From the NCBI GenBank assembly GCA_014239855.1, contig JAAZXY010000020.1, forward strand, positions 299 through 36,934: 36,636 bases of DNA, in the 5' to 3' direction. Below, in pieces: positions 17,924-27,440 of the stretch. Source of the DNA: Acidimicrobiales bacterium (GTDB lineage Bacteria; Actinomycetota; Acidimicrobiia; Acidimicrobiales; MedAcidi-G1). Every line of letters begins with the position of its first letter. Position 1 is the stretch's first letter. Position numbers and translations under genes: made by a program. The notes under the pieces are model-generated. The model saw nothing but the letters and a program-made list of their open reading frames with translations, ran no database searches and was not told the origin of the DNA.

Positions 17924-17961
17924 ACTTGAATTGCACGCATGTAACTACAACCATGTCAAGT
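17924..17961. promoter_or_regulatory. Inverted repeat flanking the nrdAB promoter
   Basis: ACTTGA (17924-17929) and TCAAGT (17956-17961) form a perfect 6-base inverted repeat whose 26-base centre holds the promoter spacer and most of the two hexamers. Within it, on the minus strand, TGTA-GT-TACA is a second small dyad. The arrangement could bind a repressor such as NrdR, but the arms do not fit the usual NrdR consensus well. Confidence 0.35.
17930..17959 (-). promoter_or_regulatory. Probable nrdAB promoter: TTGACA, 18-base spacer, TGCAAT
   Basis: On the minus strand a perfect -35 TTGACA (17954-17959) is followed after 18 bases by TGCAAT (17930-17935), four of six matches to the -10 consensus. 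It sits in the most AT-rich patch of the neighbourhood. Transcription would start near 17923, giving nrdA a leader of about 160 bases. Confidence 0.5.
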
Positions 17962-18099
17962 GATTCGTGCGGCCCGGCCGGGATTTCTCGAGAGTCGCGC
18001 CACGGGTGGTCGTGGAAGGTCCCAGATCCGGCTGATTCGCGCGCCGAGTGGTCACGAAGATCGGGACCTACGACCCGGCCCCCGACCGGTGACACGGCC

Positions 18100-18105
18100 T
18101 AGCGT
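18100..18105 (+). promoter_or_regulatory. Putative -10 box TAGCGT for the 2OG oxygenase gene (leaderless-type)
   Basis: TAGCGT ends 7 bases before GTG 18113, placing the transcript start at the start codon. The identical hexamer at the same 7-base spacing precedes the CitE-like gene at 27402. This supports GTG 18113 over the nearby in-frame GTG 18104. Confidence 0.4.
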
Positions 18106-18112
18106 GAGGTCC

Positions 18113-19084
18113 GTGAGCGAACCCACCCCCATTCTCGATGTCGATCTGGTGGCCTTCGAGAACGGCGATGAAGCTGCCCGACGGGCGGTGGTGGACGGGA
18201 CGATGCGGAGTCTGGCCACCGGCTTCGTCTACGTGCGCCACGACCTCTCCGAGGACCTCCTGGACGACGCCTACGGTCGGCTGGCCGAGTTCTTCGCCCT
18301 GCCCCGGGAACGCAAGGACCGCTACACGGTGCCGGGCGCCAACGGACAGACCGGGTACACGGGCCTGCTGGTCGAGACGGCGGCCATCTCCGACGTGCCG
18401 GACTGGAAGGAGATGCTGAACTGGAGTGCGCCGGTTCCCGAGGGGCATCCGCTGAGGAAGCGATTCCCCCACCGGTACGGCGACCCGACGTTGCCCGACG
18501 AGGATCTGCCAGGCACCACCGAACTGCTCATGGCCTTCCACGAGGCGACCCTCGGGTTGCAGCGCCGGGTCCTTCGGATCCTGGCCATGGGTCTGGGCGT
18601 GCACGAGAGCTACTTCGACGTGATGCTGAGCGACGGTGCGGCCCTCACCCGGGCGCTCCACTACCCGTCCATGGACGCCGCCCCCGGTGACGAGCACGTG
18701 TGGGCGGCCGAGCACGGCGACATCAACCTCATCACCGCGCTGCCGCGGGCCACGGCTCCCGGCCTCCAGGTCAAGGTGGACGGGTCCTGGGTGGACGCCT
18801 CGCCGCCGGACGGCCACGTCATCGTCAACACCGGGATCATGCTGGACCACCTGACCAACGGGGTGATCCCACCGGGTATCCACCGGGTGGTGGCCGACGG
18901 TCCGGGTGAGCGTCATTCGGTGGTGCAGTTCTGCCACCCCACCCCGTGGACGATGCTGGCGCCCATCCCGACGTGTGTGACGCCGGAGAATCCGTTGCGT
19001 TATCCGACGATCACCGCATCGGACCGGCTGGAACAGGTGATCTGGGAGATCAACCTGGTGGAGTCGGGTCGGCGCCTGGACTGA
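18113..19084 (+). CDS. 2-oxoglutarate/Fe(II)-dependent oxygenase, isopenicillin N synthase-like
   Basis: This 323-residue protein has the DIOX_N domain followed by a 2OG-Fe(II) oxygenase core. The iron ligands His201 and Asp203 (EHGDINLITAL) and His257 (PPGIHRVV) are present, with the RxS motif at Arg267/Ser269 that binds 2-oxoglutarate in this family. GFVYVRHDLS and FFALPRERKDRY in the first 75 residues are typical of the N-terminal domain. The substrate is unknown; relatives hydroxylate or desaturate amino acids, pyrimidines and natural products. GTG 18113 is chosen because a TANNNT box lies 7 bases upstream; GAGG at 18106-18109 is too close for a normal ribosome site. It stands alone, diverging from nrdA. 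Confidence 0.88.
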   Translation: MSEPTPILDVDLVAFENGDEAARRAVVDGTMRSLATGFVYVRHDLSEDLLDDAYGRLAEFFALPRERKDRYTVPGANGQTGYTGLLVETAAISDVPDWKEMLNWSAPVPEGHPLRKRFPHRYGDPTLPDEDLPGTTELLMAFHEATLGLQRRVLRILAMGLGVHESYFDVMLSDGAALTRALHYPSMDAAPGDEHVWAAEHGDINLITALPRATAPGLQVKVDGSWVDASPPDGHVIVNTGIMLDHLTNGVIPPGIHRVVADGPGERHSVVQFCHPTPWTMLAPIPTCVTPENPLRYPTITASDRLEQVIWEINLVESGRRLD

Positions 19085-19128
19085 GGGCCTGAACTGGGGG
19101 CTTGAACTGGGGGCTTGAACTGGGGGCT
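19085..19128. repeat. 13-base tandem repeat, about 3.4 copies
   Basis: Two perfect GGGGGCTTGAACT units (19096-19108, 19109-19121) follow a slightly diverged copy (19085-19095) and precede a partial one (19122-19128). The array starts directly after the oxygenase stop, between convergent genes. Its role is unknown. Confidence 0.75.
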
Positions 19129-19139
19129 GGCCCGCTTCC

Positions 19140-19152
19140 CGGCGGTTCGCCG
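19140..19152. terminator. Small hairpin between convergent oxygenase and ileS
   Basis: CGGCG and CGCCG form a 5-base stem with a 3-base loop, followed by only TT on the plus strand. It directly abuts the ileS stop on the other strand. It may be a weak bidirectional terminator. Confidence 0.25.
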
Positions 19153-19153
19153 T

Positions 19154-22345
<3,192 letters not shown>

Positions 22346-22355
22346 GACCGGGCGA

Positions 22356-22361
22356 AGGCTA
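22356..22361 (-). promoter_or_regulatory. Putative -10 box TAGCCT for ileS
   Basis: TAGCCT on the minus strand ends 10 bases before the ileS ATG, which would leave a 5' leader of only a few bases. The same hexamer precedes dusB. Confidence 0.35.
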
Positions 22362-22369
22362 CCGGCGCG

Positions 22370-22399
22370 GTCCCGGGCCGTCGGGCCCCGGGGCGGGAC
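22370..22399 (-). terminator. Terminator-like hairpin after the FadD3-like gene
   Basis: GGGCC and GGCCC pair around a 4-base loop, with an outer GTCCC/GGGAC stem separated by a 6-base bulge. It lies between the ligase stop and the ileS -10 box. No T-tract follows, so it is only a candidate. Confidence 0.4.
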
Positions 22400-22408
22400 G
22401 ACGGTGGT

Positions 22409-24046
22409 TCAGTGATCCCGTAGGGCGGTGGCCTGATCCCGGAGTTCGAACTTGAGGACCTTGCCGCTGGCGTTCATGGGCAGGTCGTCGACCACCACCA
22501 CCAGGCGGGGGACCTTGTAGTTGGCCATGGCGTCACGACACCAGGCCATCAACTCGTCGGGATCGGGTGCGCCACCCGAACCGGCGTCTGGCACGGCGAC
22601 CACGAAGGCCGCTCCGACCTCGCCCATGCGTTCGTCGGGCACGCCGACCACGGCGACCCGTGCAATGGCCGGATGGTCCAGCATCAGGTGCTCGACCTCG
22701 GCGGGGTACACGTTGAACCCGCCGTTGATGAACATGTCCTTCACCCGGTCGGTGATGTCGAGGTAGCCGTCGGCGTCCATGACCCCGATGTCACCGGTGT
22801 GGAGCCAACCGTCGGCGTCGATGGCCTCGGCGGTCTGATCGGGGGCGTCAAGGTAGCCGACCATCACGTTGTAGCCCCGGACGACCACCTCGCCGGGTGA
22901 CCCGGGTGGACATTCGGTCCCGTCGGCATTCACGATCCGGACCTCGACATCGTCGATGGCCCGACCGGAGGTGCCGGCGATGATGGCCGGGTCGTCGTCG
23001 TGTCGGCACATGGTGGCGATGCCCGACGCCTCGGTCAGGCCGTAGCCGGTGACCACCTTCTCGAAACCGAGGCGGTCGCGCATGTCGTGGATCATCTGGA
23101 CGGGGATGGCCGCCGCACCGGTCACGGCCAGTCGCAGCGAGGAGAGGTCGAGGGCTTCGGCGTCGGGATGGCTGAGGATCGTCTGGTAGATGGCGGGTGG
23201 TCCCGGGAGCATGGTGATCCGCTCCTCGGCCACCCGGCGCATGACCGACGGGACGTCGAACACCAGGTGGGGCACGAGGGTGACGCCCTTCATGAGGCAG
23301 GCCAGGATCCCCGAGTTGAGGCCGAAGGCGTGGAAGAACGGGTTGACGACCAGGTAGCGGTCGCCTTCCTCGAGGCCGATGACGTCGCTCCACGACAGGA
23401 ACGCCCGGCAGATGGCCTCGTGGCGGAGCATGGCCCCCTTGGGGGCTCCGGTGGTGCCCGAGGTGAACATGATGTGGCAGAGGTCGTCGGCGCTGACCGC
23501 CGCGGACCGGGTGGCGCGGTCGGCGTCCTCGACGGTGTCGCCGGCGGCCAGGAAGTCGTCCCAGGCGGTGCTGCACTCGGGCACCTCGCCACGGAGCACG
23601 ACCACCTCGTCGAGATGGGGGAGCAGTTCGCCGGATTCGGAGGATCCCTCGACGACCTCGTTCAGCAGGGCCACCTCATTGAGCAGGGCCACATAGTCGG
23701 TGTCGAGGAAGTCGGTGACGGTGAACAGGATCCGGGCTGAGGACCGGGCCAGCAGATCGACCGCCTCGCGACCCTTGAAGCGGGTGTTTACGGGGACCAG
23801 GACGGCGCCGACGCAGTGGGCGCCCAGGGCGGCGACGGCCCATTCAGCGAGGTTGGGGGCCCACACGGCGATCCGGTCACCGGGCTGGATGTCGTGGGCC
23901 ATGAACGCCCGGGCCGCCGCGTGGATCCGGTCGCGGTACTCGACGAAGGTCCAGCGACGGTCCTCGTCGACGAAGGCCTCCCGCTCGCCGAAGCGGTCTG
24001 CCGCGTCGTCGACCAGTTGGGGAATGGTCGACCAGGGTGCGCTCAC
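22409..24046 (-). CDS. FadD3-like acyl-CoA synthetase (AMP-forming)
   Basis: This 545-residue adenylate-forming ligase should join a carboxylic acid to CoA using ATP. The P-loop-like FTSGTTGAPKG, VNPFFHAFGLNSG, VTGYGLTEASG, the A8-type hinge VKDMFINGGFNVYPAEVE and the catalytic lysine in NASGKVLKF are all present. Overall wording resembles actinobacterial FadD3, which activates the steroid-ring remnant HIP, but that substrate is only a guess. GTG 24046 overlaps the stop of the PhyH gene (GTGA), so I prefer it to the upstream in-frame GTG 24085. A short internal duplication gives ALLNEVALLNEV near residues 120-131. Pairing with PhyH suggests both act on one acid or its CoA ester. Confidence 0.92.
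   Translation of the reverse strand: MSAPWSTIPQLVDDAADRFGEREAFVDEDRRWTFVEYRDRIHAAARAFMAHDIQPGDRIAVWAPNLAEWAVAALGAHCVGAVLVPVNTRFKGREAVDLLARSSARILFTVTDFLDTDYVALLNEVALLNEVVEGSSESGELLPHLDEVVVLRGEVPECSTAWDDFLAAGDTVEDADRATRSAAVSADDLCHIMFTSGTTGAPKGAMLRHEAICRAFLSWSDVIGLEEGDRYLVVNPFFHAFGLNSGILACLMKGVTLVPHLVFDVPSVMRRVAEERITMLPGPPAIYQTILSHPDAEALDLSSLRLAVTGAAAIPVQMIHDMRDRLGFEKVVTGYGLTEASGIATMCRHDDDPAIIAGTSGRAIDDVEVRIVNADGTECPPGSPGEVVVRGYNVMVGYLDAPDQTAEAIDADGWLHTGDIGVMDADGYLDITDRVKDMFINGGFNVYPAEVEHLMLDHPAIARVAVVGVPDERMGEVGAAFVVAVPDAGSGGAPDPDELMAWCRDAMANYKVPRLVVVVDDLPMNASGKVLKFELRDQATALRDH
23659..23694. repeat. 18-base tandem duplication inside the FadD3-like gene
   Basis: Two 18-base units match at 15 positions and share the core AGCAGGGCCAC. 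They duplicate six residues of the protein, in frame. It looks like a recent in-frame slippage or duplication in a surface region. Confidence 0.6.
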
Positions 24047-24912
24047 CGGGCCGACCCTAGGGTCCGGCTCCAGACCAGCGGACACCCGGGATGGTCGACC
24101 ACCGGGTCGCCGGACCGGACCTCGTGATGGTGGGCCTTGGTGGGTGCTCCGGGGCGAAGTTCGTAGCGGACACCGTCGCCGCAGTACCGGACCGACACGG
24201 CCCGCCGGCGGGCCGTGTCCGAGCGGTTGGGGCCGGCACCGTGGAGGGTGGCGGCGTGGTGGACGACGACGTCGCCCGGTTGGACGGCGAAGCGCACGAG
24301 GCGGGGGTCGTCATCGGCAATGGCCGGGACCGGTGTGCCAGCGGTGCCGGGGAGAGGTTCGTCGGACACGAACCAGTTGGGACGGTGGACGAGGCCCGAA
24401 CGGTGTGAGCCACGGAGGTAGGCCACGGCGCCCGTCTCGACGGTCACCGGGTCGAGGGGAACCCAGGTGGTGCAGATGCGGTCGCCGTCGAGGTGGAAGT
24501 AGCCGAGGTCCTGGTGGAGGGCCGTGACCTCGGCGGTCCCGGGCTCCTTGACCAGCACCGAGTCCTCGTAGAGGTGGATGCGGTCGGCATCCATCAGGGC
24601 GGCGGCGATGGCCGGAAGTGGTGAGGCGGTGGCGAAGGCGGCGAAGACCGGATCGTGGAGCCAGTGGTCGACGCCCGAGAGGAATCGGCCCGTTCCAGCG
24701 GAATCGGGTGACACGCCGGCCACCGCAGTCCGGAGCGCCGTCATGTCGGTGGTGACCGCCGGGTCGGCAATGGTGGCCTCCACCGGGTCGACGAGGAGGT
24801 CGAGCCAGTCGGTGGGGAGGATGGCCGGGAGGTGGACGACGCCGTCACGGGCGAAGGCGTCCACCTCGTCGGCGGTGACCGGCCGGAGCGGGTCGGAGGT
24901 GGGGACCGACAT
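24043..24912 (-). CDS. Phytanoyl-CoA dioxygenase (PhyH) family protein
   Basis: This 289-residue Fe(II)/2-oxoglutarate oxygenase has the PhyH layout. It starts with DAFARDGVVHLPAIL, carries the iron ligands His133 and Asp135 in ALHQDLGYF and distal His224 in TLHGAGPN, and has a following arginine-rich RRRAVSVRY that supplies the 2OG-binding arginine. MDADRIHLYEDSVLVKEPG and TGAVAYLRGSHRSG are also family-typical. Known relatives hydroxylate branched acyl-CoAs, betaines or natural products; the substrate here is unknown. Its stop overlaps the start of the CoA ligase gene by four bases, implying a shared job. It follows the acidic coiled-coil gene after 28 bases and has no promoter box of its own. 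Confidence 0.9.
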   Translation of the reverse strand: MSVPTSDPLRPVTADEVDAFARDGVVHLPAILPTDWLDLLVDPVEATIADPAVTTDMTALRTAVAGVSPDSAGTGRFLSGVDHWLHDPVFAAFATASPLPAIAAALMDADRIHLYEDSVLVKEPGTAEVTALHQDLGYFHLDGDRICTTWVPLDPVTVETGAVAYLRGSHRSGLVHRPNWFVSDEPLPGTAGTPVPAIADDDPRLVRFAVQPGDVVVHHAATLHGAGPNRSDTARRRAVSVRYCGDGVRYELRPGAPTKAHHHEVRSGDPVVDHPGCPLVWSRTLGSAR

Positions 24913-24940
24913 GCGGCCCGACCAGGAACTGGGCCCCGGT

Positions 24941-25429
24941 CTATTCCTCCTCGTCGGGAGCGGCAGCCGGAGCGTCCTCGTCGTCGGAGACGGCAGCGGA
25001 TTCCTCAGCTGGGGCTTCCTCGCTGGGCGCCTCTTCCGTTGCTTCCTCTTCCGTTGCTTCCTCAGCCGTTGCTTCTTCAGCCGGTGCTTCGTCGCTGGTC
25101 GCCTCGGGCGCCTCGTCGGCCGGTGCCTCGTCGTTTGGGGCCTCGTTGTTCGGCGCCTCGTCGGTCGGGGCGGCCTCCGGATCGGGGACCTCCTCGCCGT
25201 CGCGCAGGCGCTGCCAGAGGTCGACGGCCTCGCGCCACGTCGACTCGGCCTCGGTGACCGCCTCGGCTCCGCCGCGACCGTTCTGGGCGCGCTTGAGCGC
25301 CTCGGCGGCCTCGTCCTTGGCCTTGGCGGCCTTGGTCAGCCGCCGCTCGGCGGTCTTGGCGGCCTCCGCGGCCTCGGCGCGCCGGTTGAACAGCAGCAGC
25401 GCCTTCTGGGTGTCGTCGTCGACCTTCAT
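24941..25429 (-). CDS. Acidic, Ala/Glu-rich coiled-coil protein of unknown function
   Basis: I do not recognise this 162-residue protein. Residues 1-75 look helical and coiled-coil-like, rich in Ala, Lys, Arg and Glu (AEAAEAAKTAERRLTKAAK), with two tryptophans in STWREAVDLWQRLRDG. From about 80 to the end it is a disordered, highly acidic low-complexity tail made of DEAP, NEAP, EEAT and EEAP repeats, ending PDEEE. The tail is encoded partly by perfect 15-base DNA repeats. There is no signal peptide or membrane span. The start has a GGAGG site four bases before the ATG, so it is likely a real gene. It lies 28 bases upstream of PhyH and may be co-transcribed. A basic head with an acidic tail suggests a DNA, RNA or protein-binding role, but this is only a guess. 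Confidence 0.75.
   Translation of the reverse strand: MKVDDDTQKALLLFNRRAEAAEAAKTAERRLTKAAKAKDEAAEALKRAQNGRGGAEAVTEAESTWREAVDLWQRLRDGEEVPDPEAAPTDEAPNNEAPNDEAPADEAPEATSDEAPAEEATAEEATEEEATEEAPSEEAPAEESAAVSDDEDAPAAAPDEEE
25031..25090. repeat. 15-base tandem repeat, four copies, inside the acidic protein gene
   Basis: Four 15-base units run without gaps. Units 1 and 2 (CTCTTCCGTTGCTTC) are identical; units 3 and 4 differ by two and four bases. They encode the Glu/Ala repeats of the acidic tail and could expand or shrink by slippage without breaking the frame. Confidence 0.8.
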
Positions 25430-25519
25430 CGTGCCTCCATGAATGGGCCTCGAGGATCAGGTGCCCCATGATCGCTGATCCGCGGGCCAGTCACACCCTC
25501 AATGTCGGTTTCTCATGTC

Positions 25520-25541
25520 GAACAGCCCATTGGCGCTGTTC
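25520..25541 (-). terminator. Hairpin overlapping the stop codon of the second LLM oxidoreductase
   Basis: GAACAGC and GCTGTTC form a perfect 7-base stem with an 8-base loop, and the loop can pair further (CCA/TGG). The stem begins inside the TGA stop (25540-25542). There is no T-tract, as is common in high-GC actinobacteria. It separates this gene from the acidic-protein operon. Confidence 0.5.
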
Positions 25542-26484
25542 AGAGGAGGGGCCGGACCTGCTCGCCGAAGGCGGCCAACTGGTCCAGGTACTCCTCGATG
25601 GTGCGTCCCCGGAACTTGAGGTGAAAGACGTTGGCGCCCGCGGCGCGGTCGGCTCGGAGCTCGGCGGCGATGTGTTCAGGGCCGCCGGTCAGCCAGGCCG
25701 GTGGTAGGTCGTCGGGGGGATCTCCGATGTAGGCCCAGCCGGGCATGATCCCGATGTCGAAGGTGGCGTCCGACCGACCGGCTTCGTCGGCGGCCGTCCG
25801 GATGGTGTCGATGATCTCCGGGTACTGGTCACGGGAGGCGCCCATGGGGATGTAGCCGTCGCCGCGACGGCCGGTCCGCTTCCAGGCGGCGGAGCCGGAT
25901 CCGCCCACCCAGATGGGGAGGTCGCCCGATGCCGGGGCGGGTCCCACCCCGACGTCCCGGTAGGAGTACTCGGGGCCGTCGTGACTGACGTAGGTGTCGG
26001 CGAATGCCCCACGGACGGCGTCGATGCATTCGTCGAGGAGCTTCCCGCGGCGGTGGTAGTCGATGCCGAGGGCGGCGAACTCGCCTTCCACGTGGCCGGC
26101 GCCCACCCCGAGGATGACCCGCTCGTCGGTGAGGTGGGCCAGGGTCCCGAAGGAGCTGGCCGTCAGGAGGGGGTGCCGGTAGGCGGCGATGAGCACGACC
26201 GAGAGGAGCCGGATGGATTCGGTCCGGGCACCCAGCCAGGCCAGCGTGGCCACCGGGTCGTACCAGGTGGTCCGCATGCCGGACGCGTAGTCGTCGTCGG
26301 GGACGGCCACGTGGTCGCACACCCCGACGAAGTCGAGGCCGGCGGCTTCGGCGGCCTGGGCGACACGGAGGAGGTCGGCTGGTGTGGCGTCGTCCTCCCA
26401 GGGATCGGCCAGCGTCCGGGTGAGGGTCTGGATGGGGAGCTGGATGCCGTAGAGGGCTCCGCCTTCGGGGGTGATGCTGGCCAT
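25540..26484 (-). CDS. LLM-class F420-dependent oxidoreductase (luciferase-like)
   Basis: This 314-residue TIM-barrel flavin/F420 enzyme shows ALYGIQLPIQ at the first strand, AAGLDFVGVCDHVAVPDDD, ARTESIRLLSVVLIAAYRHPLLTASSFGTL, the glycine-rich ERVILGVGAGHVEGEFAALG and LPIWVGGSGSAAWKRTGRRGDGY. It is only distantly like the other family member in this window (4881-5918). The substrate is unknown. AGGAG lies 11 bases upstream of ATG 26484. It follows the CitE-like gene after 54 bases on the same strand and may be co-transcribed with it. Assignment of F420 rather than FMN comes from the actinobacterial context. Confidence 0.9.
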   Translation of the reverse strand: MASITPEGGALYGIQLPIQTLTRTLADPWEDDATPADLLRVAQAAEAAGLDFVGVCDHVAVPDDDYASGMRTTWYDPVATLAWLGARTESIRLLSVVLIAAYRHPLLTASSFGTLAHLTDERVILGVGAGHVEGEFAALGIDYHRRGKLLDECIDAVRGAFADTYVSHDGPEYSYRDVGVGPAPASGDLPIWVGGSGSAAWKRTGRRGDGYIPMGASRDQYPEIIDTIRTAADEAGRSDATFDIGIMPGWAYIGDPPDDLPPAWLTGGPEHIAAELRADRAAGANVFHLKFRGRTIEEYLDQLAAFGEQVRPLL

Positions 26485-26538
26485 GGGTGGTGGTCTCCTG
26501 GGTGGCGGTCGCTGGGGCTGGTTCCGGGGGCGGGCGGG

Positions 26539-27402
26539 TCAGTCGGTGGCGTCGGCCAGCAGGGCCCGGGCCCGACGGGCCACCGGCTCGTCGACCATTT
26601 CGCCGTTCACGGCGATCGAGGCGTCGCCCCTGGCGAGTGCGGCGTCGTAGGCCTCGGCCACCGCGGCGGCCCAGACCAGTTCGTCGGCGCTCGGCCGGAA
26701 GGCCTCGGCGGCGAGTGGCACCTGTGCGGGGTGGATGCAGAGCTTTCCGCGGAAGCCGAGGGCGCGGGCCTCGGTCGCCTCACGGCGGAACCGGTCGTCG
26801 TCGCCGAAGTCGGCCACCACCATGTCGACAGCCTGGATCCCACCGAGGTGGGCCGCCTGGGCGACCTGGGCGCGGGCAACGGCTACCTCGTGGTTGCCCG
26901 GCGTGCGGACGCCACCCAGGTCGGCGATGTAGTCCTCGGCGCCGAAGTAGCACCACCGGACCCGTGGGTGGGTGGTCACGGTGCGGGCGTCGACCACGCC
27001 GGCCACCGTCTCGAGGCCGGCGACGATGGGGAGACCGGCGTGACCCGCTGCGTCGAGGGCGGCGCCCACGGCGTCGACGGCCGCTGCCGACTCGAGTTTG
27101 GGGACGACCACGCCGGTCAGGCCAGAGGGAAGCCCATCGGACACGTCGGCTGCGAAGTGCTCGGTGTCGGCGGCGTTGATTCGCACGAACAGGCGAACCT
27201 CGTCGACCAGGTCGGGTCCGACCTCGTGGGCAATGGCGCGGGCCTCGGCCTTGCGGTCGGGGGGAACGGCGTCCTCGAGGTCGATGACCGCTGCGCTGGG
27301 AGCCGACCGGGGAAGTTTGGCCAGTACCTCTGCCCGGTTTCCGGGAGCGAACAGGAGGCTTCGGAGAGTGAAGTCCGTCGACGGGTCGGATCCGGTGGCC
27401 AT
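26539..27402 (-). CDS. HpcH/HpaI aldolase / CitE-like lyase family protein
   Basis: This 287-residue TIM-barrel protein resembles CitE-type acyl-CoA lyases. It opens with RSLLFAPGNRAEVLAKLP, has AVIDLEDAVPPDRKAEAR (metal-binding acid region), LFVRINAADTEHF, VVVPKLESAA, IVAGLETVAGVVDA, GAEDYIADLGGVR and the late CIHPAQV, all typical. Members cleave citryl-, malyl-, methylmalyl- or citramalyl-CoA, or are stand-alone CitE-like proteins; no citrate lyase alpha or gamma genes are nearby, so a stand-alone acyl-CoA lyase is more likely. A TAGCGT box lies 7 bases before ATG 27402. It is 38 bases downstream of the AddA-like gene but probably has its own promoter. Confidence 0.88.
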   Translation of the reverse strand: MATGSDPSTDFTLRSLLFAPGNRAEVLAKLPRSAPSAAVIDLEDAVPPDRKAEARAIAHEVGPDLVDEVRLFVRINAADTEHFAADVSDGLPSGLTGVVVPKLESAAAVDAVGAALDAAGHAGLPIVAGLETVAGVVDARTVTTHPRVRWCYFGAEDYIADLGGVRTPGNHEVAVARAQVAQAAHLGGIQAVDMVVADFGDDDRFRREATEARALGFRGKLCIHPAQVPLAAEAFRPSADELVWAAAVAEAYDAALARGDASIAVNGEMVDEPVARRARALLADATD

Positions 27403-27409
27403 GGGGCCG

Positions 27410-27415
27410 ACGCTA
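27410..27415 (-). promoter_or_regulatory. Putative -10 box TAGCGT for the CitE-like gene (leaderless-type)
   Basis: TAGCGT on the minus strand ends 7 bases before ATG 27402. Hexamer and spacing are identical to those before the 2OG oxygenase gene at 18113. Confidence 0.4.
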
Positions 27416-27421
27416 CCGACC

Positions 27422-27437
27422 GGCCCGGGGCAGGGCC
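27422..27437 (-). terminator. Hairpin just after the AddA-like gene
   Basis: GGCCC and GGGCC form a 5-base stem with a 6-base loop a few bases after the AddA-like stop (27441-27443). It lacks a T-tract and lies immediately upstream of the CitE-like gene's -10 box. It is a weak terminator candidate. Confidence 0.3.
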
Positions 27438-27440
27438 CGA

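Larger units (their letters stand above)
17761..18112. other. 352-base divergent intergenic region between nrdA and the 2OG oxygenase gene
   Basis: This is the only gap over 300 bases. It holds an AT-richer patch at 17924-17985 with a probable nrdAB promoter, a roughly 160-base GC-rich leader before nrdA, an 8-base palindrome TCTCGAGA at 17986-17993 and the oxygenase -10 box at 18100-18105. No convincing ORF, tRNA, B12 riboswitch or NrdR box pair was recognised. Confidence 0.6.

Noticed and set aside
17761-17940. N-terminal extension of NrdA
   Set aside because: It is Arg/Gly-rich and unlike any reductase N-terminus; ATG 17760 has a ribosome site and is followed directly by the ATP-cone.
22346-22408. 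T-box riboswitch upstream of ileS
   Set aside because: Actinobacterial ileS genes often carry a T-box, but only 63 bases separate ileS from the upstream gene, a hairpin takes up half of it, and no T-box core sequence is seen.
25031-25090. CRISPR-like array
   Set aside because: The repeats are contiguous 15-base units without spacers and are in frame with a coding sequence.
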